This document shows positions 13,194 through 23,900 of a stretch of DNA of 36,336 bases, piece by piece. The notes below the pieces were generated by a model, which had not been told where the DNA came from, did no database searches, and saw nothing but the letters and a program-made list of their open reading frames with translations. Origin of the DNA: a virus. The DNA is taken from IMG/VR virus record IMGVR_UViG_3300010354_000250, positions 1 to 36,336 of that record; one strand, given 5' to 3'. The stretch's first letter is position 1; every line of letters starts with the position of its first letter. Both the position numbers and the translations under genes were made by a program.

Positions 13194-13882
13194 ACAACAT
13201 TACTCTTCATATGACCAACAATAATTTGAGAATCAACATAAACTTTATGACCCTGCTCTGCTACCCTTTCGCAGAAGTATAAATCTTCACCTAATGGAAG
13301 TTCATAAGTTACACCATCAACCTCTTGAATGACTTTACCTAGACCAAACCAAGGTCTTTTGAGTGATTCGAATACACCAGATTTCACACACATAAAACCA
13401 AGACCAACTCCATAAACTTCAATTGGTTCACCAAGTTGCTGAAGAAGTTGAATCTCTTCTCTCTTTACTGGTTTAAAATCACCCTTTGTGCGATGAATCA
13501 TTGCATCAGCACCTTGTGCTTCAAAGTACACAGCAGAAATTACACTCTTATCACTAGAATAAAATCTTAAAAACTGTTCTGGATTCCAAAGAATATCACT
13601 ATCAATCATAAACAGTTTGTCGTAAGTGTATTGTCCTTTTCCTGGTGCAGAATTAAAGACTTCTAAATTACGACTACCTGTAATAGTTGCTTCTCTTGCA
13701 TTTGTAATAATAGAAGCATATTCACTTTGAAAAATCCAGGAGATATTATTTGCCTGAAGTGTGTGAATTGTTGCCATAAGACACTTCACATAATCAGCAC
13801 ACATTGAATGTCCTGGAGTTGTGATGACTACATTGAAGTGTGGTAGTGTTGCTTGTTGAGAAGAATTAGAATAGTTTAACAT
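13187..13882 (-). CDS. GT-A-fold glycosyltransferase, paralog A
   Basis: This 231-aa protein has a GT-A metal motif D94-S-D in YDKLFMIDSDILW. Upstream is SEYASIITNAREATITGS, and near the C-terminus GEDLYFCERVAEQGHKVYVD is followed by VGHMKS, where the last His often completes the metal site. It shares residue positions and motifs with the next gene (D-S-D at 94-96, an S..NAR segment, GED/SED, VGH), so the two are tandem paralogs. Its stop overlaps the next gene by 7 nt. Donor and acceptor cannot be predicted. Confidence 0.75.
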   Translation of the reverse strand: MLNYSNSSQQATLPHFNVVITTPGHSMCADYVKCLMATIHTLQANNISWIFQSEYASIITNAREATITGSRNLEVFNSAPGKGQYTYDKLFMIDSDILWNPEQFLRFYSSDKSVISAVYFEAQGADAMIHRTKGDFKPVKREEIQLLQQLGEPIEVYGVGLGFMCVKSGVFESLKRPWFGLGKVIQEVDGVTYELPLGEDLYFCERVAEQGHKVYVDSQIIVGHMKSNVVC

Positions 13883-13886
13883 AGTT

Positions 13887-14609
13887 TTACAGAATTACCA
13901 TTTTTTGATGACCAACACGAACTTTTGGATGAACCCAAATATCAAAACCATATTTTTTAAAGTCCTGACACATTGAAATATCTTCAGAGCAGACATCTTC
14001 AAGAATTGTTCCGTCTGGTTTCTTGAGTTGAATTACTCTAGGAACAAACCAAGGATAAGGAATTTTCTCATAAACACCTTTCTTAATCAGCATCCAACCA
14101 AAGCCACAATAATCTACTTTAAAAGGTTCTGCTCTTCGTGCCATATCCTCAACAGTCTCATAACGATTTGTACCTTTTTGATACAGTTCCTGGTCGTCCA
14201 TTCGTTCAACGACCGTTGTTTGATTAGAGAGAGCACCACCATTTGATTGGCAATACCAACCAGACGCAATGTCCTTATTCATTTGCAGAAGTTCAATCAG
14301 GTCTTCTGTTTTGAAGATAATATCACTATCAATCCACATAATGTAATCATAAGGAACCTGTCCCCTGAATGGAGTCAGCATTGTTCCTGCATAATTATCT
14401 GCCTGCAAACAATCAGTTCGTGCGTGATTCACCATTGAACTGTATTGTTGAGAGATATAAAAATTAATTCCTTGCTGATTAAGGTCAAACAAAAGTCTGA
14501 CGAATTGCGTCATAAAGGTTCCAGAATACATTAATCCTGGAAGACAAAAAGCAATTGTTTTACCTTTAAGAGTTGTGCTTGAAGATTGATTTGTATAATT
14601 TAGAGGCAT
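13887..14609 (-). CDS. GT-A-fold glycosyltransferase, paralog B
   Basis: This 240-aa protein has the metal motif D94-S-D in YIMWIDSDIIFK, then WYCQSNGGALSN, YCGFGWMLIKKGVYE, CSEDISMCQDFKKYGFDIWV and a C-terminal VGHQKM. The opening MPLNYTNQSSST parallels MLNYSNSSQQAT of the neighbouring paralog. It is the first gene of the sugar cluster, 45 bases after the last adhesin gene. That gap holds a possible TAGAAT box but no late promoter motif. Its position right after the adhesins suggests the cluster may be co-transcribed with them, so virion glycosylation is a reasonable hypothesis. Confidence 0.75.
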   Translation of the reverse strand: MPLNYTNQSSSTTLKGKTIAFCLPGLMYSGTFMTQFVRLLFDLNQQGINFYISQQYSSMVNHARTDCLQADNYAGTMLTPFRGQVPYDYIMWIDSDIIFKTEDLIELLQMNKDIASGWYCQSNGGALSNQTTVVERMDDQELYQKGTNRYETVEDMARRAEPFKVDYCGFGWMLIKKGVYEKIPYPWFVPRVIQLKKPDGTILEDVCSEDISMCQDFKKYGFDIWVHPKVRVGHQKMVIL

Positions 14610-14654
14610 ACAAGAAAGTCATTTTAAAATCATTCTAGCATATCTAGGCAAGTT

Positions 14655-17600
14655 TTACCACCAGGTAATTCTTACATATCCATCTCCACCATTTCCACCT
14701 AATCCAAAACGATTTCCTTCTGCTGCATATCCACCTCCACCACCTCCACCACCTCTGGTGCCGTTGCCTCCGTTTCCTGCTGCGGATTGTGAGATTGCTG
14801 ATGCTGAATATAATGCTATAGGATTACCACCACCAAGAACATAATTGTTATTCCCAAAAATAATGGAATAGATAGTAGTAGGAAGAGTAGATAAAGTCCT
14901 TACAAACCAAACAATCCCATCCGTTGAAGTTCTCATCTCACCACCACTAGTACCAGCAAAATAAGTATTATTTGAATAAAAAAGAGAACTAATAATAGGA
15001 GTAGCATTTCCAAAAGTTCTTAAAGACCAAGTAATTGTATCCGTCGAAGACCTTAAATCACCACTAAATCCACCAGAAGCAAGATATAAATTATTTCCAT
15101 AGGTAAGAGATGAACTATTATTTGATGTTCCAGAAGTTCTTAAAGTCCAGGTGATTGCGTCTGTTGAAGTAATAATTACTCCACTAAAACCACCAGCAAC
15201 GTAAAAAGTTGAATATGTAAGAGAAGGTAAAGAAACAGTTGTCCCAGAAGTTCTTAAAGTCCAACAAATTGCATCTGTTGAAGTACTTACTGTTCCAACA
15301 CTCGTAAATGATGCAACATAAAGATTATTCGCATAGATGAAATCTCCAAAAGTAGCATTAGTACCAGAAGTTCTGAAAGTCCAGGTGATTGCGTCTGTTG
15401 AGGTGCTTAAAGTTCCAGCACCACCAATAAAGAATTCATTATTCAAATAAGAAAGAGGGTCAAGATTAAACAACTGACCAGCAGTTCTTAAAGTCCAGGT
15501 GATTGCATTTGTTGAAGTACTTAAAACCCCATTAGCACCAGCAGCAACATAAGTATTATTTCCAAAAGCAAGAGCAAGAATATTAGTAGAACCAAAACCA
15601 GAAGTTCTTAAATACCAACTCGTAAGTCCTTCACTTAAAGCACCTCCACCACCTCCACCACTTCCAATGTTTCCAGTATAAGAACCATCAATACCACCAC
15701 TTCCATTACCACCAGTATCACTTCCACCACTTGCAGTATAAGTATTTCCATACCAGTACATTGTAGAACTTCCACCAGTACTGGTATTATATGCTCCACT
15801 TCCACCACCTGTTGGTTGGAATCTGGAGTTTTGTGTTGCATTTGAGGAACCATAAGTAGAACGACCAGTAGCACCAACAAGACCAGAAGTAACATAGAGA
15901 GCATTAGAAAGTAATCCTGCGTTTCCAGCCCCATTACCACCAGAAGTTGTTGTATCACTTGCACCACTACCAGCAGAAGAAGTTAAAGTATAAGTCGCAG
16001 TACCTGTTGGAGTATTTCCAGTCCAGGTGACCGTTGTAGAACCACCAGCAGCACCAGCACCAGAAGTAACACCACCAGCAACGAAGGTAGTTCCGTAGGT
16101 GAGAGCAATAATGCTTTGTGCTTGGAACAATGAGGTTCTTAAAGTCCAGGTGATTGCATCTGTTGAAGTGTTTAAGACTCCACCAGTACTACCAACAATA
16201 TAAAGATTATTTGCATAAGTAAGGGCATTAATAGTAACAGTAAAACCAGAAGTTCTTAAAGTCCAAGCAATTCCATCCGTTGAAGTATTTAATTTTCCAC
16301 TAGTACCACCAGCAACATAAGTATTGTTTGCATAAGTGAGAGCAACAATACCATTAGAACCAAAACCAGAAGTTCTTAAAGTCCAGGTGATTGCATCTGT
16401 TGAAGTGTTAAAGGCACCAATAGTAGAACCACCAGCAAGATAAGTATTGTTTGCAAAGATGAGTGCATTAATTTGATTAGCACCAAAACCAGCAGTTCTG
16501 GAAGTCCAAGTGATTGCGTCTGTTGAGGTGCTTAATTTTCCACTAGTACCACCAGCAACATAAGTATTGTTTCCGTAAGTGAGTGCTGTAGTATTATCAC
16601 CAATAAAATTACCTGCAGTTCTTAAAGTCCAGGTGATTGCATCTGTTGAAGTGTTTAAGACTCCACCAGTACTACCAGCAATATAAGTATTATTTCCATA
16701 AGTAAGGGAAAAAATGCTAAAACCACCAAGACCAGCAGTTCTTAAAATCCAAGTATTTGTATCTGTTGAGGTATTTAAAACTCCATTAGCACCACCAGCA
16801 ACATAAACAGTTCCATAAGTAAGAGCACTAACTGAATTAGTACCAAACCCAGAACCACCAGGAACAGTAAACCAATTAATACCATCAGTACTGGTACTCA
16901 TACCACGATTGTTTCCACCACGACCACCAGCACCAACGGTTACAGTCATCGTTGTAGCATTTCCAAGTTCTCCACGACGAATTAACCAGGCATTATAAGC
17001 ACCAGAACCTCCACCACCACCAGAACCTAAAGTACCTGTATATCTTCCTGATGCTCCTCCACCACCAGCACCGATTGCTTCAATATAAAACTGTGTTGCA
17101 CTTGGAGGAATAAAGAAGGTTCCCGATGCTGTGAATTCTTGTGAACCTTTGTATGTTGCTCTGTCTAATGTTGTTGTGGTTGTGGAGTTTATTGGTTTCC
17201 AACTTTGTCTTCTGGGTTGGGAGATTGCTAGAGTACCACCAGAACCACCAGCAATATAAGTATTGTTTGCATAAGTAAGAGCACTAATATTATTAGTACT
17301 AAATCCAGAAGTTCTAGAAGACCAAGTAATTGTATCTGTTGATGTTCTTAAGGTTCCACTAACACCACCAGCAACATAAGTATTATTTGCATAGGTAAGA
17401 GCATTAATATTATTAGTAGTATTAGAACTTCTTACAGTCCAAGTGATTGTGTCTGTTGAAGTAATTAAAGTTCCTGCACCACCACCAGCAACATAAGTAT
17501 TATTTCCAAAGGTAAGAGAAATAATTGCATTAGCAGTCCCAGAAGTTCTAAAAGTCCAGACAATTGCATCTGTTGAGGTGTTTAATGTTCCAGTTTGACC

Positions 17601-18185
17601 ACCAGCAACATAAGTATTATTTGAGTAAACAAAGGCAGTAATATTATTACTTCCAAATCCAGAAGTTCTTTGAGACCAAGCAATTGCATCTGTTGAGGTG
17701 ATTAATCTTCCAGCATCAGCACCTGCAATATAAAAAGTTGAGTAAGTAAGAGTATTAATAGTATTTGTTATACCAGAAGTTCTTAAAGTCCAAGTGATTG
17801 TATCTGTAGATGAAATTAAAACTCCATTACTACTGCAACCAACATAAGTATTATTTCCATAAGTAAGTGAGTAAAAAGGATTAGTAGTAAAACCAGCAGT
17901 TCTTAAAGTCCAGGTGATTGTATCTGTTGAGGTGTTTAAGACTCCATTAGAACCACCTGCAACATAAAAAGTTGTATAAATGAGTGAATAAATTTGTTGA
18001 CTGACAGCAAACCCAGCAGTTCTCAACACCCAATAAGAAAGACCAGGATAAACACTCAAAAATCCACCAGCATTTCCAGTTGTACTTGGACTTGTAAACT
18101 GGTCGGCATATTCTTTCGTTGAAGCATCAGTTGCTGATGTCGTACTTGTAATACCAGTAATTCTTCCAGAGAGTATTTGAGACAT
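14655..18185 (-). CDS. Tail-fibre adhesin 1: three seven-repeat propellers on a Gly-rich scaffold
   Basis: This 1176-aa protein starts with a phage-fibre type segment (GITSTTSATDASTKEYADQF). Three arrays of an Asp-box-like repeat (STDAITWTLRTSG ... LTYANNTYVAGG) lie at about 52-322, 438-709 and 857-1129. I count exactly seven units in each, the number expected for a closed seven-bladed beta-propeller. Between them is a Gly-rich domain (FIPPSATQFYIEAIGAGGGG, then GSGGGGGSGAYNAW). The C-terminus has GTRGGGGGGGGYAAEG and ends DGYVRITWW. Gly-rich tips are known in T-even gp38 adhesins, so a receptor-binding role is inferred. A TAATAAATA late promoter lies upstream. Confidence 0.8.
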   Translation of the reverse strand: MSQILSGRITGITSTTSATDASTKEYADQFTSPSTTGNAGGFLSVYPGLSYWVLRTAGFAVSQQIYSLIYTTFYVAGGSNGVLNTSTDTITWTLRTAGFTTNPFYSLTYGNNTYVGCSSNGVLISSTDTITWTLRTSGITNTINTLTYSTFYIAGADAGRLITSTDAIAWSQRTSGFGSNNITAFVYSNNTYVAGGQTGTLNTSTDAIVWTFRTSGTANAIISLTFGNNTYVAGGGAGTLITSTDTITWTVRSSNTTNNINALTYANNTYVAGGVSGTLRTSTDTITWSSRTSGFSTNNISALTYANNTYIAGGSGGTLAISQPRRQSWKPINSTTTTTLDRATYKGSQEFTASGTFFIPPSATQFYIEAIGAGGGGASGRYTGTLGSGGGGGSGAYNAWLIRRGELGNATTMTVTVGAGGRGGNNRGMSTSTDGINWFTVPGGSGFGTNSVSALTYGTVYVAGGANGVLNTSTDTNTWILRTAGLGGFSIFSLTYGNNTYIAGSTGGVLNTSTDAITWTLRTAGNFIGDNTTALTYGNNTYVAGGTSGKLSTSTDAITWTSRTAGFGANQINALIFANNTYLAGGSTIGAFNTSTDAITWTLRTSGFGSNGIVALTYANNTYVAGGTSGKLNTSTDGIAWTLRTSGFTVTINALTYANNLYIVGSTGGVLNTSTDAITWTLRTSLFQAQSIIALTYGTTFVAGGVTSGAGAAGGSTTVTWTGNTPTGTATYTLTSSAGSGASDTTTSGGNGAGNAGLLSNALYVTSGLVGATGRSTYGSSNATQNSRFQPTGGGSGAYNTSTGGSSTMYWYGNTYTASGGSDTGGNGSGGIDGSYTGNIGSGGGGGGALSEGLTSWYLRTSGFGSTNILALAFGNNTYVAAGANGVLSTSTNAITWTLRTAGQLFNLDPLSYLNNEFFIGGAGTLSTSTDAITWTFRTSGTNATFGDFIYANNLYVASFTSVGTVSTSTDAICWTLRTSGTTVSLPSLTYSTFYVAGGFSGVIITSTDAITWTLRTSGTSNNSSSLTYGNNLYLASGGFSGDLRSSTDTITWSLRTFGNATPIISSLFYSNNTYFAGTSGGEMRTSTDGIVWFVRTLSTLPTTIYSIIFGNNNYVLGGGNPIALYSASAISQSAAGNGGNGTRGGGGGGGGYAAEGNRFGLGGNGGDGYVRITWW
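14799..15617 (-). repeat. Seven-repeat propeller array, adhesin 1, array 3
   Basis: Seven units of 37-40 residues, each opening W-x-x-R-T and ending in a STDxIxW-type Asp-box strand (one unit has STNAIT, two have STDG/STDT forms). It is followed directly by the terminal Gly-rich segment. Confidence 0.85.
16059..16874 (-). repeat. Seven-repeat propeller array, adhesin 1, array 2
   Basis: Seven units. The array is entered by STSTDGINW, so the last unit's missing Asp-box strand may be supplied by the first, as in a velcro-closed propeller. Confidence 0.85.
17220..18032 (-). repeat. Seven-repeat propeller array, adhesin 1, array 1
   Basis: Seven units of about 39 residues, the N-terminal array of the protein, directly after the fibre-type N-terminus. 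The nucleotide copies diverge more than in adhesin 2. Confidence 0.85.
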
Positions 18186-18212
18186 TTTATGTTCTTATTC
18201 CTTCCTTTTTAA

Positions 18213-18220
18213 TATTTATT
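18213..18220 (-). promoter_or_regulatory. T4-type late promoter AATAAATA
   Basis: AATAAATA overlaps the TAA stop of adhesin 2 and is followed by AAGGAAGG, 28 nt before the ATG of adhesin 1. Confidence 0.6.
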
Positions 18221-20888
18221 ACCACCAGGTAATCTTCACGTAACCATCACCACCATTACCACCACGACCAAAAGTAGAACCAATAGAAGCACCACCACCT
18301 CCACCACCTCCACGAACACCAGAACCTCCTGCACCTGCAGTTGCTGTTGCTGTTGAAGTGATTAAGGTTCCACCACTAGTACCACCAATATAAGTATTGT
18401 TTGCGTAGGTAAGAGCATTAATATTAGTTGCAACATTAGAAGTTCTTAAAGTCCAGGTGATTGCATCTGTTGATGTGTTTAAGATTCCATTAGCACCACC
18501 AGCAACATAAGTATTGTTTCCAAAAGTAAGTCCATAAACAGAAACAGTTGTCCCAGAAGTTCTTAAAGTCCAAGCAATTGCATCTGTTGATGTGTTTAAG
18601 ATTCCAGCATTACCACCAGCAAGATAAGTATTGTTTGCATAAGTAAGAGCACGAATAGCATTAACACCAAAACCAGCAGTTCTTAAAGTCCAGGTGATTG
18701 TGTCTGTTGAGGTATTTAAGATTCCAGCATTACCACCAGCAAGATAAGTATTGTTTGCATAAGTAAGTGTCCAAATAGTATTAGTAGAACCAGAAGTTCT
18801 TAAAGTCCAGGTGATTGCATCTGTTGAGGTGGTTAATTCTGGAATTCCAGCAAAACTTCCACCAGCAACATAAGTATTGTTTCCAAAAGTAAGTCCATAA
18901 ACAGAAACAGTTGTCCCAGAAGTTCTTAAAGTCCAGGTGATTGCATCTGTTGAAGTGTTTAAGACTCCACCACTACCACTAGCAACATAAACAGTTCCAT
19001 AAGTAAGTGCATAAATGTAATTACCACCCAAACCAGAAGTTCTTAAAGTCCAGGCAATTGCATCTGTTGAAGTGTTTAATACTCCATTAACACCACCAGC
19101 AACATAAGTATTGTTTGCATAAGTAAGAGCATTAATTGAATTACCACTAAAACCAGAAGTTCTTAAAGTCCAGGTTGCACTTGGTGGTGGATTATCAACA
19201 ACCGCACCACCTCCACCACCACCTAATCCATAAGGAAGTGCGGTGATTGCTGTTGCACTATTGCCATTACTACCATCACCATAACCTGCAAGAGAGAAAA
19301 TAGTATTTCCATAAGATACGATAGACCCACCATTACCACCAGAAACTCCAATACTTGTTGTAAAACCACCACTACCACCACCCGTTGGTTGGAATTGGTT
19401 GGTTTGTGCGGTTGCTGTAAATCCACCATCAATTGGAGTTTGTGGTGCTCCAGAAAGTCCAGCAGTGGTATAAAAAGAACTTGACTGCGTAACTAATTGT
19501 GCTGCTCCTGCTATTCCACCAGCACCTCCACCATTTGCAGTAAGTGTATAAGTTCCTCCAGGTCCAGTCCAAGTTATTGTTGTTCCTGCTCCTGCTGAAC
19601 CAGTACCTGCATCTGTTGTTGCACCAGTACCACCAACACCAGGATTGACAGTGATATTAGAAGAAACAATGTTCTTTGGAATATACCAAGACGTATAAGA
19701 ACCTGATGAACCTCCTGCTCCTGATGCTTGTGCGTATGAGGTATTTAAGATTCCACTAGCACCACCAGCAACATAAGTATTGTTTGCATAAGTTAAAGCA
19801 TAAATGATATTAGTTCCAAAACCAGAAGTTCTTAAAGTCCAGGTGATTGCATCTGTTGAGGTATTTAATACTCCACTATCTCCGCCAGCAACATAAGTAT
19901 TGTTTCCATAAGTAAGAGGAAGAATAGTACCACCAGAACCAAAACCAGAAGTTCTTAAAGTCCAGGTGATTGCATCTGTTGAGGTGTTTAATGTTCCAGT
20001 TTGACCACCAGCAACGTAAAGATTGTTTCCATAAGTAAGAGCAACAATTTGATTAATACCAAAACCAGAAGTTCTTAAAGTCCAAGCAATTGCATCTGTT
20101 GAGGTGTTTAAGATTCCACTAACACGACCAGCAACATAAGTATTGTTTGCATAAGTAAGGGCAGAAATACCATTACCACCAAAACCAGCAGTTCTCAATT
20201 CCCAAGTGATTGCGTCTGTTGAAGTGTTTATATCTCCAGTATTAGTACCAGCAACATAAGTATTGTTTCCATAAGTAAGAGTATTAATTTGAGTAGTACC
20301 CAATCCAAAAGTTCTTAAAGTCCAAGCAATTGCATCTGTTGAAGTGATTAAGGTTCCACTAGTACCACCACCAATATAAGTATTGTTTGCATAAGTAAGA
20401 GCAAGAATAGTACCACCAGAACCAAAACCAGAAGTTCTTAAAGTCCAGACAATTGCATTTGTTGAGGTGTTTAAGATTCCACTTTGACTACCTGCAACAT
20501 AAAAAGTTGAATAAGTAAAGGAATAAATGATGCTAGAACTAAAACGAGCAGTTCTTAAAGTCCAAGTCACGGCATTCAATGCATTACTTTGTCCTGCACT
20601 TCCTCCACCACCAGCACCAGTTGCTTCAATGTATAAAAGATTTGCCTGACTTGGAACCGTAAATGTTTGCTCTCCTGTGGTTGTAAATTCTTGGTAATTA
20701 GAAACATAATCCCAAGTTCTTGTTGTTCCATCTGTTGTGGTAAGAAATTTACCTGATGCACCAACCTGTGAAGGTAGTGGAGAAACATTAGAATCCACAT
20801 AAGACTTATACGGAACATCAGTGAAATCCGTTGCTGTTGTAAGTCCTGAAATACTATTTTCTGAAAATTTAATTGGATCTACTGGCAT
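18219..20888 (-). CDS. Tail-fibre adhesin 2: two seven-repeat propellers
   Basis: This 889-aa paralog of the flanking adhesins has an N-terminal fibre segment (SENSISGLTTATDFTDVPYK) and a linker FTVPSQANLLYIEATGAGGGG. Array 1 is at about 109-384 (seven units). A long Gly-rich domain of about 190 residues follows (PGVGGTGATTDAG to GLGGGGGGAVVDN). Array 2 is at about 573-845 (seven units), then GVRGGGGGGGAS and DGYVKITWW. Both arrays interrupt otherwise continuous Gly-rich sequence. It has lost, or never gained, the middle array present in its neighbours. It starts 12 nt after adhesin 3 with AAGGAGG, so the two are co-translated from one transcript. Confidence 0.8.
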   Translation of the reverse strand: MPVDPIKFSENSISGLTTATDFTDVPYKSYVDSNVSPLPSQVGASGKFLTTTDGTTRTWDYVSNYQEFTTTGEQTFTVPSQANLLYIEATGAGGGGSAGQSNALNAVTWTLRTARFSSSIIYSFTYSTFYVAGSQSGILNTSTNAIVWTLRTSGFGSGGTILALTYANNTYIGGGTSGTLITSTDAIAWTLRTFGLGTTQINTLTYGNNTYVAGTNTGDINTSTDAITWELRTAGFGGNGISALTYANNTYVAGRVSGILNTSTDAIAWTLRTSGFGINQIVALTYGNNLYVAGGQTGTLNTSTDAITWTLRTSGFGSGGTILPLTYGNNTYVAGGDSGVLNTSTDAITWTLRTSGFGTNIIYALTYANNTYVAGGASGILNTSYAQASGAGGSSGSYTSWYIPKNIVSSNITVNPGVGGTGATTDAGTGSAGAGTTITWTGPGGTYTLTANGGGAGGIAGAAQLVTQSSSFYTTAGLSGAPQTPIDGGFTATAQTNQFQPTGGGSGGFTTSIGVSGGNGGSIVSYGNTIFSLAGYGDGSNGNSATAITALPYGLGGGGGGAVVDNPPPSATWTLRTSGFSGNSINALTYANNTYVAGGVNGVLNTSTDAIAWTLRTSGLGGNYIYALTYGTVYVASGSGGVLNTSTDAITWTLRTSGTTVSVYGLTFGNNTYVAGGSFAGIPELTTSTDAITWTLRTSGSTNTIWTLTYANNTYLAGGNAGILNTSTDTITWTLRTAGFGVNAIRALTYANNTYLAGGNAGILNTSTDAIAWTLRTSGTTVSVYGLTFGNNTYVAGGANGILNTSTDAITWTLRTSNVATNINALTYANNTYIGGTSGGTLITSTATATAGAGGSGVRGGGGGGGASIGSTFGRGGNGGDGYVKITWW
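18354..19172 (-). repeat. Seven-repeat propeller array, adhesin 2, array 2
   Basis: Seven units. Units 3 and 6 share the block TTVSVYGLTFGNNTYVAGG, and units 4 and 5 share NNTYLAGGNAGILNTSTD, suggesting recent internal duplication or conversion. Confidence 0.9.
19737..20564 (-). repeat. Seven-repeat propeller array, adhesin 2, array 1
   Basis: Seven units. Units 2 and 6 share GFGSGGTIL. The array starts after GQSNALNAVT and ends at LNTS before YAQASGAGGSSGSY, within the Gly-rich domain. Confidence 0.9.
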
Positions 20889-20900
20889 TGTTAGTCCTCC

Positions 20901-23900
20901 TTATGCCCAACTGATACGAACATAACCATCACCACCATCACCACCTGCACCTGCAGTGTCTGTGGTTTCTTCATAACCACCTCCACCACCTCCACCACCT
21001 TTGACTCCAGAACCTCCTGAACCTGCAGATATTGTTGGGGAGGTTGTGAGAGTACCATTAACACCACCAGCAACATACAGGTTATTACCAAAAGTAAGGG
21101 CATTAATAGCATTAGTACTAAAACCAGCAGTTCTTAAAATCCAAGTGATTGCGTCTGTTGAAATAGATACATTTCCACTACCACCACCAGCAACATAAGT
21201 ACTGTTTGCATAAGTTAATGCATTAATTAAACTACCAAAACCATATCCGGTAGTTCTTAATGTCCAGGTGATTGTGTCAGTTGAGGTGTTTAATATTCCT
21301 ACACTAGCACCACTAACACCACCAGCAACATAAGTATTGTTGGCATAGGTTAGTGAGTAAATAGTACTAAAACCAATAGTAGTTCTTAAAGACCAAGTAA
21401 TTGCATCTGTTGAGGTGTTTAATATTCCACCAGAACCACCGACAATATAAAGATTGTTTGCATAGGTGAGTGATAAAGCATTAGAAACAAAACCAGCAGT
21501 TCTTAAAGTCCAGGCAATTGCATCTGTTGAAGTGATTAATCTTCCACTTTGACCACCAGCAACATAAAAAGTTGAATAAGTAAGAGCATAAATCGAAAGA
21601 GCACCTACACCAGAAGTTCTCAAAACCCAAGTAATTAAATCTGTTGAAGTGGTTATTGGAACAGCACCAACTGTAACATAAAGATTGTCTCCATATACCA
21701 CCCCATTAATAGTACTACCAGTACCAGAAGTTCCTATAATCCAACTAATTGCATCTGTTGAGGTATTTAAAATTCCATTAGCACCACCAGCAAGATAAGT
21801 ATTGTTTCCATAAGTAAGAGCATTAATTACAGCAGTACTAAAACCAGAAGTTCTTGAAGTCCAATAAAGAGCATTATCACTCACAGCACCACCACCACTT
21901 CCACCATTACCATAAGAGAGTCCAGAAATTGAACTAGCAATTCTTCCACTAACCTCAATATTAGTAAAAGTGTTGGTTGAACCATAATAATTAATGGTTC
22001 CACCAGAACCACCAAGAGATGCAGAACGAGAACTTGCACTACTATAACCACCAGAACCACCAGCAGTTGATTGAAAAGAACTTGATGCAGTAGCAGGTGA
22101 AAATCCTGTTGTTGGTACTACTCTTCCAGCAACACCAGAAAGACCAGCAGATGCTTGAAGATAATTGCTATCTGTAGTTGGTATTGTACCACCAGAACCA
22201 CCTAATAAAAATCCAGTGTTTGACCCTGCATCACCACCATTTACTGAAAGTGTATAAGTTCTACTGCTTGGTCCAGTCCAGGTTATTGTAGTATTTGAAC
22301 CATTTTCTGCTGTTACGTTTGATGTGAGTAAAGTTGCACCAGCACACCCAGCAACATAAGCATTGTTTGTATTAATAAGTGCGTAAATAAGTTGCGTAGT
22401 ATTAGAAGTTCTTAAAGTCCAGGTGATTGCGTCTGTTGAGGTGTTTAAAATTCCACCAACACCACCAGCAACATAAGTATTGTTTGCATAAGTAAGAGCA
22501 ATAATACTACTAGTACCAAAACCAGAAGTTCTTAAAGTCCAAATGATTGCGTCTGTTGAGGTAGTTAAGACTCCAGTACTACCATTTCCACCAGCAACAT
22601 AAAGATTATTTGCATAAGTAATGATTCTAGGAAGATTACCAGAAGTTCTTAAAACCCAAGAAATTGCGTCTGTTGAAGTACTTAACCCCCCGTCTCCACC
22701 AGCAACATAAAGATTATTTGCATAAGTAAGGGCACGAATAGCATTAACACCAAAACCAGAAGTTCTTAAAGTCCAAGTAATTGCATCTGTTGAGGTGTTT
22801 AAGATTCCATTATCACCACCAGCAACATAAGCATTTGTTTGTCCCAAAGCATAAGTAAGTTCACCAATACTATTAGAACCAAAACCAGAAGTTCTTAAAG
22901 TCCAGGTGATTGCATCTGTTGAAGTGTTTAAGACTCCACCAGTACTACCAGCAACATAAAAATTTGAGTAGATAAGAGCATTAATACCATTAACACCAAA
23001 CCCAGCAGTTCTTAAAGTCCAGGTGATTGCGTTTGTTGAGGTGTTTAATATTCCCAAACCACTACCACCACCAACATAAGTATTATTTCCAAAGATAAGT
23101 GAAGTAATAGGTTGATTAGTAAAAGAAGCAGTTCTTAAAATCCAACGAACAGGAACTAATTGACCACCAAATCCACCTCTTGAAACATTCACAGTAATTC
23201 CAGAAGATATAATTTGGTCTTTTGAAATACTCCAGGATGCTGATGCTCCAGAACCTCCAGAACCTCCTGTCATTCCTGGTGGTATGTGGGGTGATACTGA
23301 TAGAGTTCCACTAACACCACCAGCAACATAAGTATTGTTTGCATAAGTAAGGGAATAAATACCATTAGTAGCAAAACCAGCAGTCCTTAAAGTCCAAGCA
23401 ATAGCATCTGTTGATGTGTTTAAGATTCCATTAGCACCACCTGCAAAATAAGTATTGTTTGCATAAGTAAGAGCAAGAATACCAGCCACACCAAAACCAG
23501 AAGTTCTTAAAGTCCAGGTGATTGTGTCTGTTGAGGTGTTTAAGATTCCACTTTGATCACCTGCAACATAAATATTGTTTGCATAAGTAAGTGCATTAAT
23601 TTGATTAGCACCAAAACCAGCAGAAGTTCTTAAAGTCCAGACAATTGCATCTGTTGAAGATTGTAATGTTCCCCCAGCACCAATAACATAAAGATTATTT
23701 CCAAAAGTAAGTGCATTAATACTACTTAAACTAATTGCAGAAGTTCTTAATTCCCAAGTAATTGTATCTGTTGAGGTGTTTAAGACTCCACCACTACCAC
23801 TAGCAACATAAACAGTTCCATAAGTAAGAGCAAGAATATTGTATATAACAGCAAAACCAGAAGTTCTTAAAGTCCAAGCAATTGCATCTGTTGAGGTGTT

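Noticed and set aside
15635-15967. Other-frame ORFs within the adhesin genes (also at 19223-19432, 20576-20818 and 20891-21112)
   Set aside because: They are low-complexity Val/Leu/Gln-rich shadow frames of Gly-rich coding sequence.
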